A DNA stretch of 64,000 bases, taken from Holophagaceae bacterium. GTDB taxonomy: Bacteria > Acidobacteriota > Holophagae > Holophagales > Holophagaceae. The position numbers and the translations under genes are program-made. The stretch is taken from positions 62,001 through 126,000 of the forward strand of contig JADJVL010000008.1 in assembly GCA_016710635.1 (NCBI GenBank), given 5' to 3'. The notes under the pieces are model-generated. The model saw only the letters and a list, made by a program, of their open reading frames with translations. It was not told where the DNA came from and did no database searches. Positions 35,234 through 44,955 of the stretch are shown one piece after another; positions within the stretch are counted from its first letter, which is position 1, and every line of letters begins with the position of its first letter.

Positions 35234-35821
35234 ATGACGACCCTTTCCCGCTTCGCCCTCGGCCTTGTCCTGGTCACCGGCGCCGGCCTCTCCGCCCAGG
35301 ATGTCCGCTTCGGCGTCCAGGCCTCCGGCAACGCCCCGCTGGGCGATCTGAAGGACGCCGTCGACAGCAAGCCGGGCCTCGGCGCGGGCGCCCATCTCAC
35401 CTGGAACCTGGGTGGCGGCCACGTGATCCGCCCCCGCTTCGACTACTTGTTCTTCCCCGAAAACGGCGCCTACGCCGCCGATGGCTATGGCGTCAGCGCC
35501 AACGGCAAGTACAAGGTGAGCGACCTGTCGGTGGGCGTCGACTATCTCTACTTCCTCGAAGGGAAGGACGAAGGCCTGTACCTCACCGCCGGCCTCGGGC
35601 TCCACCGCTGGACGGTGGACTACGACTACACGGTGCGCATCGGCAACGTGACCTCCTCCGGCTCGGAGAGCGACAGCACGAACAAGGCCGGCTTCGCCGT
35701 GGGCGCGGGCTACAACTTCAACCGCTCCTTCGGAGCCGAGGTCCGCTTCACGACCACCAAGTTCGGGAAGAACGAAGGCAGCGCCAACGCCCTCCAGGCT
35801 GGCGTGACCTTCCGCTTCTGA
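35234..35821 (+). CDS. Small outer-membrane beta-barrel protein
   Basis: A 195-aa protein with a signal peptide (RFALGLVLVTGAGLSAQ) and a mature part of about eight amphipathic strands. It ends in Phe (LQAGVTFRF), the C-terminal signature for outer-membrane insertion, as in OmpW/OmpA-like barrels. Strand repeats such as LYLTAGLGLHRWTVDYDY and GFAVGAGYNFNRSFG are typical. GGAGGA ends 3 bases before the ATG and a structured leader lies upstream. An intrinsic terminator follows, so it is a single-gene unit. Function may be structural or passage of small hydrophobic molecules. Confidence 0.82.
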   Translation: MTTLSRFALGLVLVTGAGLSAQDVRFGVQASGNAPLGDLKDAVDSKPGLGAGAHLTWNLGGGHVIRPRFDYLFFPENGAYAADGYGVSANGKYKVSDLSVGVDYLYFLEGKDEGLYLTAGLGLHRWTVDYDYTVRIGNVTSSGSESDSTNKAGFAVGAGYNFNRSFGAEVRFTTTKFGKNEGSANALQAGVTFRF

Positions 35822-35838
35822 AGTCGAGCCGCAGCAGG

Positions 35839-35867
35839 ACGGGCCCCGGGCGACCGGGGCCCGTTTC
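35839..35867 (+). terminator. Intrinsic terminator
   Basis: Perfect 11-bp stem ACGGGCCCCGG (35839-35849) with CCGGGGCCCGT (35854-35864) and a GCGA tetraloop, followed by TTT. It ends the beta-barrel gene. Confidence 0.8.
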
Positions 35868-35966
35868 ACGTTCGAAGGAATTGGTGACGGCGCGCACCAC
35901 AATCACCTTGAAGCGGGCTGCGTCGGGAATGACCCTTCCTGCGCAGCCCCTTCAAAGGAGTCTTTC

Positions 35967-36263
35967 ATGCGCACCTCGAAATGGCAGGGCGCCCTGCTGG
36001 CCGCGGCCTTCTACCTGGGAACCCCCGCCTTCAGCCAGTCGGACGATGACAAGCCCCGGCTTCCCAGCATGCGCCGGGTGGCGGTGCCCGGTGTCGTTGG
36101 CAAGACCTGGAATGACGCGAAGGCCGTCCTCGCGGCCGCGGGCCTTTCCTACAAGTCCTCCACCCTCGTGATCAACCCCGGCAAACGGCTCATCGGCGCC
36201 CAGAACCCCGCCGTCGGCGCCCTGGTGCCCACGGGCACCGTGGTCGTCCTGACGGTGAAATAG
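35967..36263 (+). CDS. Small secreted protein with one PASTA domain
   Basis: A 98-aa protein. It has a signal peptide (WQGALLAAAFYLGTPAFS), a short linker, then one PASTA domain (VPGVVGKTWNDAKAVLAAAG, VINPGKRLIGAQNPAVGALV, VVVLTVK). PASTA domains usually bind peptidoglycan fragments in Ser/Thr kinases and penicillin-binding proteins; a lone exported copy may sense or bind the cell wall. AGGAG lies 8 bases before the ATG. It is convergent with the DUF5916 gene, with only 7 bases between stops and no clear terminator there. Confidence 0.85.
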   Translation: MRTSKWQGALLAAAFYLGTPAFSQSDDDKPRLPSMRRVAVPGVVGKTWNDAKAVLAAAGLSYKSSTLVINPGKRLIGAQNPAVGALVPTGTVVVLTVK

Positions 36264-36270
36264 CCCGGGC

Positions 36271-38400
36271 CTAGAACCGCCAGAGGTAGGAGGCCTTGAA
36301 GAAGAGCCCCCGCTGCATCTCGAGGAAGCGGGTGGATTCCCGGTACACGCCTTCCTCCCAGGCCTGCTTCTTGTACAGGGAGCCGTAGCCGAGGTACACC
36401 ACGGTGCCGGGGATGTAGGTGTAGGCGGCGAGGAAGTCCGTGAGGAGCTGGCGGCGGAAGGCGTTGTATTCCACGATGCCGCGGAAGGAAAGGTAGGCAT
36501 TCACCTGGTAGGCGAGGCGGCTGCGGTAGATGTGGTAGTCGTAGACCTTTTCCCCGGTGGCTTCCTTGGACAGGTCCGCGTGGGTCCAGTTGAGGGTGAG
36601 GTTCAGGTTGTCCGTGGGCTGCCAGACGAGGGCGGCGCTGGCCTGGGAGCCGCGGCCCTGGAAGGGTTCCGCCGTGTAGCGGATGCTCTTCCCGCGGCGG
36701 TAGCTGGCCTGCAGGGAGAGGCTCTTGGAGAACTGGTTGCGGGCCGAAAGGTTGAGGCCGTCGGTGCGGAAGCGCTGGCCCAGGAAGACCTCCGAGGCAT
36801 CGTGGATCGCGAAGGAGAGCGCCGCATTGCCCTGGAGGATGGCGGTCGCCCCGAAGGCGTGGTCGTGCTCCGTGAGGCCGCTGTCCTGGTCCTTGAGGGC
36901 GGAGGCGGTGAGGTTCCCGTCCAGGCGGCGGAGCCAGGCGGACTTGGGATAGACCTTCGGCGTGAGCGCGAGGCTGCCGGAGGTCAGGCCCGTGCGGGTG
37001 AGGTAGCCCGCGTCCGCTTCGAAATCCCTGGAGACCTGATGGAGCGCGGCGGTGATGCCCAGCGTGCTGGTGTCGTGGAGATATTCCAGTCCCAGGGCGT
37101 GGCCGTCCAGGCGCGGGAGCCCTCCGCCCGGGCTCGTCGTGGCGCCGAAAGCGTGGAAGCTCAGCATGTCGGAAGGATTCAATCGGATCTGGCCGTCCGG
37201 GCCGAAGACCCGGTTGGTTCGGCCGCCCTGGTCCCGCGCGGTGAGGAAGGCGCCGAGGTAGCCGTCCTCCGCGGTGGTGCGCTTGTAGCGCAGGACCGTG
37301 AACCGCGCGTCGAGGGGCTGCGGCGCGCCGGGTTCGGCCTCCGGCGGCAGGGGCGGCGCATCCGTCGCGGCGAGGGCGGCCACCGTGTTGCCCGGGCCCA
37401 GCTTGCCGGTGATCTTGAAGCCGGACTTCGGGTCCTGGATGGTCCGCGTATGGACGACGGTCTGCAGGGGCCCGGTGGCGGTGGCGCCCACATTGAAGGA
37501 CTCGCTGCCCTCCAGGAAGAAAGGCCGCTTCTCCGCGTAGAAGAGGCCGAACCGCAGGTTGGCGTCGATCTGCCCGGCGTCGGCTTCGATCTGGGAGAAA
37601 TCCGGATTGACGGTCGCGTCCAGGATGAGGGACGGGGTGAGGCCGTATTTCGCCGTCAGGCTCCACTCCCGGTCATCGGGCTTCCGTTCCAGCACGCCGT
37701 TCTCCCGCACGCGCTTCTGGGCCAGGGTGAAGGCCGGCAGCACCTCGAGGATGGTCGGCCGCGCGAGCCCGGCGTACTCCATGGGCGCCATCTGCGGCAG
37801 GAAAGCGTAGCCCCGCGCCGCGTCCAGGGCGGGATAGGAGCCGTGCTCCTGCCGGCGGCTGATGGTGCGCTCGAAAAAGACCGCCATGCGCACCACCTCG
37901 CCGTGGGTGTAGCGGATGCTCTTCAGGGGAATGCGCATCTCCACCGTGTAGCCTTCGCCGTCGATGCGCCCGGCGCTGTCCCACACCAGGTCCACGCTGA
38001 AATCCTCCTTGCCGCTGGCGAAACGGCTGTCGGCCTGGATGCCGAAGGGATTCACATAGAACGCGTAGAGGGACTGCTGGTCGTTGAAGGTGTCCAGGTT
38101 GATGCAGACGAAGTCGTCCTTCACCACGTCGTCCCGCCTGGCGAGGGCCGCCTTGATCTTCGAAGGCTCGGGATCGAAGCACCGGAAGGCGAAGTAGAGG
38201 TTGTCCCGGTCGTAGGCCATGTAGGCGATGGTCTTTTCCGGCTGCCGTTTGCCGAACTCCGGGATGAAGGTCTCGAAGTCCGTCACCGAAGCCGCCTGCC
38301 GCCACACGGCGTCGTCGAGGCGGCCGTCCAGCACCGGCGGCGCATCGGTCCGGAAGGGATGGAGCGAAGTCCGGCCCTTGCCGCCGGCGGCGCCCGCCAC
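36271..38400 (-). CDS. DUF5916-type outer-membrane protein with CBM9-like N-domain; true start unclear
   Basis: About 709 aa from the GTG at 38400. Residues 15-200 form a CBM9-like (carbohydrate-binding family 9) domain (PPVLDGRLDDAVWRQAA, AYMAYDRDNLYFAFRCFD). A region with NPDFSQIEADAGQIDANLRF, diagnostic for DUF5916, follows, then a long beta-barrel ending in aromatic residues (YLWRF). These proteins are common in Acidobacteriota and Bacteroidota, often next to peptidases. The in-frame codons upstream of 38400 spell a fine signal peptide (RPARRLLPVLLCCGAALVAG) but have no start codon. ATG 38480 would fit if one base were missing. The annotated start is therefore only the first legal one, not the likely real one. 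Confidence 0.8.
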   Translation of the reverse strand: MAGAAGGKGRTSLHPFRTDAPPVLDGRLDDAVWRQAASVTDFETFIPEFGKRQPEKTIAYMAYDRDNLYFAFRCFDPEPSKIKAALARRDDVVKDDFVCINLDTFNDQQSLYAFYVNPFGIQADSRFASGKEDFSVDLVWDSAGRIDGEGYTVEMRIPLKSIRYTHGEVVRMAVFFERTISRRQEHGSYPALDAARGYAFLPQMAPMEYAGLARPTILEVLPAFTLAQKRVRENGVLERKPDDREWSLTAKYGLTPSLILDATVNPDFSQIEADAGQIDANLRFGLFYAEKRPFFLEGSESFNVGATATGPLQTVVHTRTIQDPKSGFKITGKLGPGNTVAALAATDAPPLPPEAEPGAPQPLDARFTVLRYKRTTAEDGYLGAFLTARDQGGRTNRVFGPDGQIRLNPSDMLSFHAFGATTSPGGGLPRLDGHALGLEYLHDTSTLGITAALHQVSRDFEADAGYLTRTGLTSGSLALTPKVYPKSAWLRRLDGNLTASALKDQDSGLTEHDHAFGATAILQGNAALSFAIHDASEVFLGQRFRTDGLNLSARNQFSKSLSLQASYRRGKSIRYTAEPFQGRGSQASAALVWQPTDNLNLTLNWTHADLSKEATGEKVYDYHIYRSRLAYQVNAYLSFRGIVEYNAFRRQLLTDFLAAYTYIPGTVVYLGYGSLYKKQAWEEGVYRESTRFLEMQRGLFFKASYLWRF

Positions 38401-38538
38401 GAGGGCGGCGCCGCAGCAAAGCAGGACTGGGAGAAGGCGGCGGGCGGGGCGAATGGGCGTCTCCGTGGGATTCGAGGCATACCTCGCAATACAACATAGC
38501 CAGGGAAGTTCCGGCCCACAAGGCCTCCCGGGCGCCCT

Positions 38539-40947
38539 TCACCCCAGCCCGATCCTCCCCAGGAGCGCCCGGTAACGCTCTTCCTCCCGGAGCCCGCCGA
38601 GGCGGGGGTCGATGCCCGTGTAGACGAGGAGCTCGCAGTGGGCCGCCTCCGCGGCCTCGAGGAGCTCCAGGCAGCGCCGGGTCTCCCCGAGGGCGTGGTG
38701 GGCGATGGCCACCATGTAGGGCGAGACATAGCGGCGCCGGGACAGGGCGGCGAGCTCCGCGAGGAGGCCGCGGGCCCCTTCAGCATCCCCGTGCCGGGCC
38801 CGGACGTGGGCCTCCATGGACAGGGAGTCCGGCGACTTCGACAGGGCGTGGGCCGCGCGGAAGGCCTGGATCGCCTCCTCCGGCTCCCCGCACTGCTCCA
38901 GGGCCAGTCCCAGCATCACCTGAGCGATGGGGAAGGCCGGGGCCAGCACGGTGACCTGGGCAAAGGCCTTGGCCGCCCCGGCGGCGTCCCCTTCGAAAAA
39001 GGAGGGCAGCGCCATGCCCACCTGGAAGAGGGGCGAGAGGGGATCCAGGCGCAGGGCCTCCGAATAGGCCGCCCGGGCCTCCTTGAACCGCCCGCGGTAG
39101 AGCAGGTGCATGCCCAGGCGGTGGTGGAGGTTGGGATTGCCCCGCTCCAGGGCGATGGCGCGCCGATGGGCGGCTTCGGCGGCGGGCCAGTCCCAGCGGA
39201 AGGATTCCAGGACCATGGCGAGGCTCGTATGGGCTTCCGCCAGCTGGGGATCCAGCTCCAGGGCCCGGTGGGCCGCGGCCTCGGCCTTGGGCAGGGCGTC
39301 CGCGGGGGCCATGACGCCCACGAGGAAGCACAGGAGCGCGTAGGCCTCCGCCAGGCCCGCGTAGGCCAGGGCGAAGTGCTCATCGTGGGCCAGGGCCGCC
39401 TGGAAATGGGCCACGGCCTGGCGCAGCCCCTCCTCCGTCCGGCTCCGCCAGGCGTGGCGGCCCCGCATTACGAGGCGCAGGGCTTCCGGATCCGCCGTGG
39501 GCCGGGCCGCGAGGACCGCCTGGGCGCCGCTGCTGACCCGTCCCTTCAGGGTTTCGGCGATGCGCCGGCCCAGCTCCTGCTGAAGGTCCACCAGGCCCGC
39601 GTCGGGGCGCTGGAAGGTGGCGCCCCAGAGGTGGCTGCCGGACCGAGTGTCCACCAGCTCGGCGCTCACCACCACCACGCCGTCCTGCCGGTGCACCTTG
39701 CCCAGGAGCACCGCCTTCACCCCCAGGCGCGCGCCGATGGTCGCAGGGTCGGCCTTGCTCAGGCGGGACGCGGCGCTCCAGGCCGCCACCCGCAGACCGC
39801 CCAGCTGGGAGAGCCGCTCGATGAGCCCCTCCGGCAGGCCTTCGGCGAGGTATTCGGCGCTCGGATCCCCGGAGGCGTTTTCGAAGGGCAGCACCGCCAG
39901 GGAATCGATCTCCCGACGCTGGAAGGGCCACAGGCGGCCCAGGCGCGCGAAGAACCCGCCGGAACCCTGGGGCTCGGAGCCAGACCCTGCCTGGGGCTCC
40001 CGTTCCGCCGCCATGGCGATGGCGCGGGTGGTCTCGTCCTTGACGGGGCCCGCGGCTCCTGGAGCGCGTCCCCGCTTGCCATCCTTGGCGGCCAGACCCC
40101 GCAGGGCGCGCAGGGCGGCCTCGATCTCCACGGCGCTCTGGATGCGGGTTTCGCGGTCCTTGGAGAGGCAGCGCCAGAGGAGATCCGAAAGCCCCTTGGG
40201 CCAGCCGGTCGCGGGTCCCGGCGAGGGGATCGCGGGCTGGTCCTTCAGGACCCCCGCGATGATGTCCCCCACGGTCTGGCCGTCGAAGGGGCGCCTGCCC
40301 GTGAGCATCTCGAAGAAGAGGCAGCCGAAGGCGAAGAGGTCGCAGCGGGCGTCCAGCACCTGGCCGCGGATCTGCTCCGGCGCCATGTAGCTCGCCGTGC
40401 CCATGACGAGGCCCGGCTGGGTCCTGAGCAGGTGGTCGGAATCGTCGATCAGGCTTTCCCCGGTGGGATCCCGCCGCGCGAGCCCGAAATCCAGGATCTT
40501 CACCTGCCCTTCGGTGGTGAAAAAGATGTTCTCAGGCTTCAGGTCCCGGTGGATGATGCCCTTCGCGTGGGCGGCGGCGAGGCCTTCCGCGATGTCCGTG
40601 GCCACCGCCAGGGCCTCCGCCTGGGGCATGGCGCCCCGGGCGAGGCGATGGCGCAGGGTGTCGCCCTCCAGGTACTCCATCACGGCGAAGTGGAGGCCTT
40701 CGGCTTCCACCAGGTCGTGGATGGCGCGGATGTTGGGATGGGTCAGCACCGCCAGGACCCGGGCCTCGAACTTGAAGCGGGCCAGGCTGTCCTCCTGGAG
40801 GGCCATGAGCTGGGGCAGGACCTTGAGGGCCACCTCCCGGCCAAGCTTCAGATCCTTCGCCCGGTAGACCTCGCCCATGCCGCCGGTGCCAAGGAGGCCG
40901 GCGATCTCGTAGCGGGAGTCCAGGCAGAGGCCGGTTTCGAGGGGCAT
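38539..40947 (-). CDS. Serine/threonine protein kinase with C-terminal TPR repeats
   Basis: An 802-aa Hanks-type kinase. The kinase domain (residues 12-285) has all key residues: GTGGMGEVY loop, Lys42 in VALKVL, HRDLKPEN with catalytic Asp135, DFG at 153-155 and MAPEQ. A linker to about 355 follows. Next comes a TolB/FlgO-like domain (LAVLPFENASGDPSAEYLAE, LGKVHRQDGVVVVSAELVD), then TPR repeats to the C-terminus. No membrane segment was seen, so it is probably soluble. This kinase-TolB-TPR layout is frequent in Acidobacteriota. Its input and targets are unknown. Confidence 0.92.
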   Translation of the reverse strand: MPLETGLCLDSRYEIAGLLGTGGMGEVYRAKDLKLGREVALKVLPQLMALQEDSLARFKFEARVLAVLTHPNIRAIHDLVEAEGLHFAVMEYLEGDTLRHRLARGAMPQAEALAVATDIAEGLAAAHAKGIIHRDLKPENIFFTTEGQVKILDFGLARRDPTGESLIDDSDHLLRTQPGLVMGTASYMAPEQIRGQVLDARCDLFAFGCLFFEMLTGRRPFDGQTVGDIIAGVLKDQPAIPSPGPATGWPKGLSDLLWRCLSKDRETRIQSAVEIEAALRALRGLAAKDGKRGRAPGAAGPVKDETTRAIAMAAEREPQAGSGSEPQGSGGFFARLGRLWPFQRREIDSLAVLPFENASGDPSAEYLAEGLPEGLIERLSQLGGLRVAAWSAASRLSKADPATIGARLGVKAVLLGKVHRQDGVVVVSAELVDTRSGSHLWGATFQRPDAGLVDLQQELGRRIAETLKGRVSSGAQAVLAARPTADPEALRLVMRGRHAWRSRTEEGLRQAVAHFQAALAHDEHFALAYAGLAEAYALLCFLVGVMAPADALPKAEAAAHRALELDPQLAEAHTSLAMVLESFRWDWPAAEAAHRRAIALERGNPNLHHRLGMHLLYRGRFKEARAAYSEALRLDPLSPLFQVGMALPSFFEGDAAGAAKAFAQVTVLAPAFPIAQVMLGLALEQCGEPEEAIQAFRAAHALSKSPDSLSMEAHVRARHGDAEGARGLLAELAALSRRRYVSPYMVAIAHHALGETRRCLELLEAAEAAHCELLVYTGIDPRLGGLREEERYRALLGRIGLG

Positions 40948-41029
40948 CGGGGGGATTTACGGAGGGCTGTCCCCGCAGATTACGCGGAGGGTGTGGCGGT
41001 GGGAACGGCAACCCACGTCCAGGGGCGCC

Positions 41030-41443
41030 TCAGGCGGTCTCTTCCCGCCCGCCCCGGCGGTGCTCGATGTACATGAAGTCGTCGTGGAGGATGTGGTCCC
41101 GCAACCAGCCGAAGAGGAGGGCCGAGAGTTCCACGCCGTCGCCGGGTTCGCCCCGGGCCAGCTTGTCCGCCAGCGCCTGCACCCGGATCCGGAGCCGGCC
41201 ATGGAGCTCCCGGTGCTGTGCCAGTTCCGGGTAGCCGATGTGCTCCATATAGGCTTCCTCGAGGGTGAAGTGCTCATCCACGTAATGGACCAGGAAGGTC
41301 ATCAGCCCCGCGGCCTCCTCCTGGATCCGGTCCGTCTCCAGCGCCTGCTGCAGCTTCCCGATGTGCTCGACGAGGGTCCGGTGCTGGTAGTCGATGGCGG
41401 CGACGCCGGTTTCGTAGCGGGCGTTCCACTCGATGGACGGCAT
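41030..41443 (-). CDS. Bacteriohemerythrin
   Basis: Di-iron oxygen-binding protein of 137 aa. All seven expected iron ligands are present at canonical positions: His21 (DYQH), His58 and Glu62 (DEHFTLEEAYM), His77 and His81 (HRELH), His117 (RDHILHDDF) and Asp122. It probably stores, carries or senses oxygen in the cytoplasm, which suits an organism living at low oxygen. The start at 41443 (MPSIEWNARYETG) matches family N-termini. It lies between the kinase gene and the E1 gene on the same strand, with no obvious operon link. Confidence 0.93.
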   Translation of the reverse strand: MPSIEWNARYETGVAAIDYQHRTLVEHIGKLQQALETDRIQEEAAGLMTFLVHYVDEHFTLEEAYMEHIGYPELAQHRELHGRLRIRVQALADKLARGEPGDGVELSALLFGWLRDHILHDDFMYIEHRRGGREETA

Positions 41444-41583
41444 GGCCCCTCCGGCTTTCGGTTGGCGTGGGTGGTTGCGGGGATCGGCGGGCGAGGGATG
41501 GACCAGGGAATCTTAATCGGCTTCGCGGCGTTTCCGCGCGGCCTCTTTCCCGGCGGTGGCTCCGGCCAACTCCCGGGGACGGC

Positions 41584-43697
41584 TCAAAAGGCCAGCACCT
41601 TCCGCATCGCCTCCAGCACTTTCGCGGTGTTGGGCAGGGTGGCGCGCTCCAGGATCCGGTTGAAGCCCACCGGCGTGAACTCGCTCCCGACCCGGGCCAC
41701 GGGGGCGTCCAGCCAGGCAAAGCACTGTTCCCCCACCAGGGCCGCCAACTCGCCGCCGAACCCCCCGAATACCTTGTCCTCGTGGGCCACCAGGCAGCGG
41801 TGCGTCTTCTTCACGGACGCGACGATGGCCTCCGTGTCCAGGGGCGACAGGCTGCGGAGATCCACCACCTCCACGGACTTCCCTTCCTTCTCCAGCTTCT
41901 CCGCCGCTTCCAGGGCGAAGTGCACCGGCGTGCCGTAGGCCAGCACGGTGAGATCCTTGCCCTCCCGCCGGACCCGGGCCTTGCCGAAGGGCACGGCGAA
42001 GTCCGGCGGCACCACGGCCTGGGCCATCTTCGAGTTGTAGAGGAACTTGGGCTCCAGGTAGCAGGTCATGCCCCGGGAGCGCATGGCGGTGCGCAGCAGG
42101 CCCGCGGCGTCGTCGGCGAAGGCGGGAACGACCACGCGGAGGCCGGGCAGGTTCGTCAGCCAGGCTTCGACGTTCTGCGAGTGGTAGAGGCCGCCGCCGA
42201 TGTAGCCCCCCGATGCCAAGCGGAGCGTGATGTTGGGACTGAACTGGCCATTGGTCCGCCAGTACTCGTGGCTGGTCTCCACGATCTGCTCGGCGGCGGG
42301 CCAGATGTAGTCGGCGAACTCGGCGCCCTCCACCACGACCCGGATCTTGTCGTCGAAACGGGTGAAGCCGTTCGCCGTGCCGACGATGAAGTCCTCGGCG
42401 ATGGGGCGTTGAAGACCCTGCCTTCGCCGAACTCCTGCTGCATGCCCTTGGAGACGTTGAAGATGCCGCCCTTCTCCTTGTTGGCCATGTCCTGGCCCCA
42501 GATGAAGGTGTCGGGGTTGTGCCGGAACTCCTCCTTGAGGGTCTGGTTGAGGGCCGTGATGAAGCTGATGGGCGTGCCCTTCTCCTGGTGGAGGCCGTCG
42601 GGGTACCGCTCGCCGACCCAGGGCTCGGGGAGCACGAAATCGTGGATGCTGGCGCCCTCGGGGTCCGGCGCCTGGATCGCCCGGGTGGATGCGGCGTCGT
42701 ACTCGGCGGCGTTGGCGGTCTCGATGGCCTTGAGCTCGGCTTCGGTCAGGCCGTTCGCCAGGCAGTGGGCCCGGAAGCGGGGCAGCGGGTCCGCGGCCTT
42801 GGCGGCGGCCAGCTCGGCCTCGTCCCGGTACCACTCATGCTTGTCCGAATTGGAGTGGGAGCCGATGCGCACGCAGGTGGCATAGACCATCGCCGGTCCC
42901 GCGCCGCTGGCGACGTGGGCGATGGCCTCGTCCATGGCGGCGAGGCTGTCCAGCACGTCCAGGCCGTCGCACTTGAGGATGCGGAGGTTCGGCAGGCCCT
43001 TGAAGTTGTCGCAGAGGAACTCGTTGGCGGCCTGGTCCCGCTTGGGCACGGAGATGCCGTAGCCGTTGTCCTGCACCACGAAGACCACCGGCAGCCGCTC
43101 CTTGTCGGCGCCGACGATGGCCTCGTAGCAGTAGCCCTCGGACAGGCTCGATTCCCCCTGGCTGCAGTAGACGATGGCGCGGGACTGGTAGTGCTTCACC
43201 GCGCGCCCCAGGCCCGCGGCGTGCTGGGTGTGGTTGCCCGTGAGGCTGCTCACGTTCTGGATGCCGATGGCGGGCTTCGCGAAGTGGTTGGACATGTGCC
43301 GGCCGCCGCTGGCGGCGTCGGTCTTCTTGGAAATGCCGTTGAGGATGATCTCCTCCGGCGTCAGCCCCGCCGCCAGGCAGGTGGTCATGTCCCGGTAGTA
43401 GGGGAAGAGGTAGTCCAGGCCCGGGCGGAAGCTCAGGCCCAGGGCGAGCTGGATGCCGTCGTGGCCGGCGCTGGGGGCGTGGTAGGACCAGCCGATGGCC
43501 TGCTTGAGGTAGTTGGGCGCCTTGTCGTCGAGGACGCGGCCCAGGTGCATGAGCCGGTACATCCCGGCCAGATCCTCCTTGCCGGGCTTCCGGGGTTGCG
43601 CCATGGGCATCGTGGCGTGGTCACCCGTCCCGGCGGCCTGTTCGGCGGCGAGGGCGTTGATGGCGGCGCGCACCAGGGTGGGCGTATCCAGGGACAA
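41584..43697 (-). pseudogene. 2-oxoacid dehydrogenase E1, alpha-beta fusion, one-base frameshift
   Basis: Thiamine-diphosphate E1 component of a branched-chain or pyruvate-type complex with both subunits in one chain, about 704 codons. The alpha half holds GWSYHAPSAGHDGIQLALG, YCSQGESSLSEGYCYEA (diphosphate site) and QDNGYGISVPKRDQA. The beta half begins near GTPISFITALNQTLKEE and ends VLEAMRKVLAF. At the G run 42403-42406 one base seems lost: RVFNAP should continue IAEDFIVGTANGF but the frame shifts. The start is the TTG at 43697, set by GGAGGTG 4 bases upstream, giving MSLDTPTLVRAA. E2 and E3 genes are not nearby. A sequencing slip is likelier than decay. Confidence 0.85.
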
Positions 43698-43778
43698 GAA
43701 GCACCTCCGAGGGCCGCGCCGGAGCCCGATGGCCCTGAACGCGCGGGGTGCCCATCTTCCCATGGCTGGCGGCCGGCG

Positions 43779-44792
43779 TCAGCCCTGGGAAGCCGGGACG
43801 CCGCGGCCCTCCTCCCACACCACCTCGGCGCCAGGGCCGGCCTGGCTGGCCTTGAGGGCCCGCTCCAGCCGCGCCATGGCCTCCCGGGTGGCCAGGTCGT
43901 CAACCTCGGGCTCCCACATGGTGGCGCCCATGGGCACGGGGCCGAGCTTCTCCCGGATGCGGTCCAGGAGGATCTGGGCGCCGTGGAGGGGCGTGTGCGG
44001 CAGCAGCAGGAGGAAGCAGTCCCGGCCCCGGTCCACCAGGAGGTCTTCGCCCCGGAGGGCGTCGTTGACCTCCTTGAGGGCTGTCATGGACGCCCGGTCC
44101 AGCCGCTGCCGCCATAAGACCATGGCCATGGCGTCCTTGCGGCGCTTGGCGAGGTAGAGGTTGGCCTTCAGCCAAACGTCCAGGTAGCGGTTGTTGGGCA
44201 GCCCGGTCATGGCCTGGAGGGCGCTGTCCTCGACGACGGCGCTGGTGAGGTCCAGGGCGTCCCGGGTGAGTCGCAGCTCGTAGCGGAGCGCTTCGACCTC
44301 CAGCGTCTTGCCGATGAGCCCCGCCACGGCTTCCACCAGGGCCACATCCTGGCGGGTGAAGTCCCGGGCCTCGCCATGCTCGACACAGACCACCCCGATG
44401 ACCCGGTCCAGCTCCCGCAGAGGGACGCCAATGAAGGCCCGGATGCCCAATTCGAGGAAGGCGGGGTCGTGCCGCCACCGGGAAGTGGCGGCGGCGTCGC
44501 GGATCACGAGACTGCGGGTGGGCTCGTCCATGGGATGGGTGAGGAAGCCGATGCCGGGCATGGTGATGGCGGGGCCCACGGTCTTGTCCGGCGCCTGGGC
44601 CCACCAGAAGGTCTCGAAGCCCAGGTCGGTCTGCCGGGACACCAGGGCCCGGTCCACCTTCAACCGCCGCACCAGCATGTGCAGCCCGAGGTCGAAGAGC
44701 TGGGTGGCATCCATGAAGGCGCGCTCCACCAGCTCGCCTAGGGCGCTCATGTGGTCGTCGGGGGCGTCGCTGGACTTGGCCTTGGCCGTCAT
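43779..44792 (-). CDS. GAF domain protein with degenerate GGDEF domain
   Basis: A 337-aa signalling protein. Residues 20-175 are a GAF domain (LVIRDAAATSRWRHDPAFLE, FIGVPLRELDRVIGVVCVEH). A linker helix and a GGDEF-like domain follow: it starts ALQAMTGLPNNRYLDVWL, close to the family D.LTGL.NRR, but the active-site loop reads GRDCF in place of GGDEF. It therefore cannot make c-di-GMP in the known way and may be a receptor or scaffold. ATG 44792 (MTAKAKSSDAP) was chosen; upstream in-frame ATGs add a low-complexity start without domain content. Confidence 0.78.
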   Translation of the reverse strand: MTAKAKSSDAPDDHMSALGELVERAFMDATQLFDLGLHMLVRRLKVDRALVSRQTDLGFETFWWAQAPDKTVGPAITMPGIGFLTHPMDEPTRSLVIRDAAATSRWRHDPAFLELGIRAFIGVPLRELDRVIGVVCVEHGEARDFTRQDVALVEAVAGLIGKTLEVEALRYELRLTRDALDLTSAVVEDSALQAMTGLPNNRYLDVWLKANLYLAKRRKDAMAMVLWRQRLDRASMTALKEVNDALRGEDLLVDRGRDCFLLLLPHTPLHGAQILLDRIREKLGPVPMGATMWEPEVDDLATREAMARLERALKASQAGPGAEVVWEEGRGVPASQG

Positions 44793-44955
44793 GGGGTGGG
44801 TGTCGCGGAAGTGGGCCCCAGGATGCATCCGCAGAGCCCCGGACTCAAGGCGGAAATGTCCCAGCGGTTTGGGCAGGGGGCGCGGATTCCTGGGCTTCAG
44901 CTCGAAATGCCCCTGGAACCAGCCCTGCAGCATCCCCGGGGTTCCTGCGGGAGAT

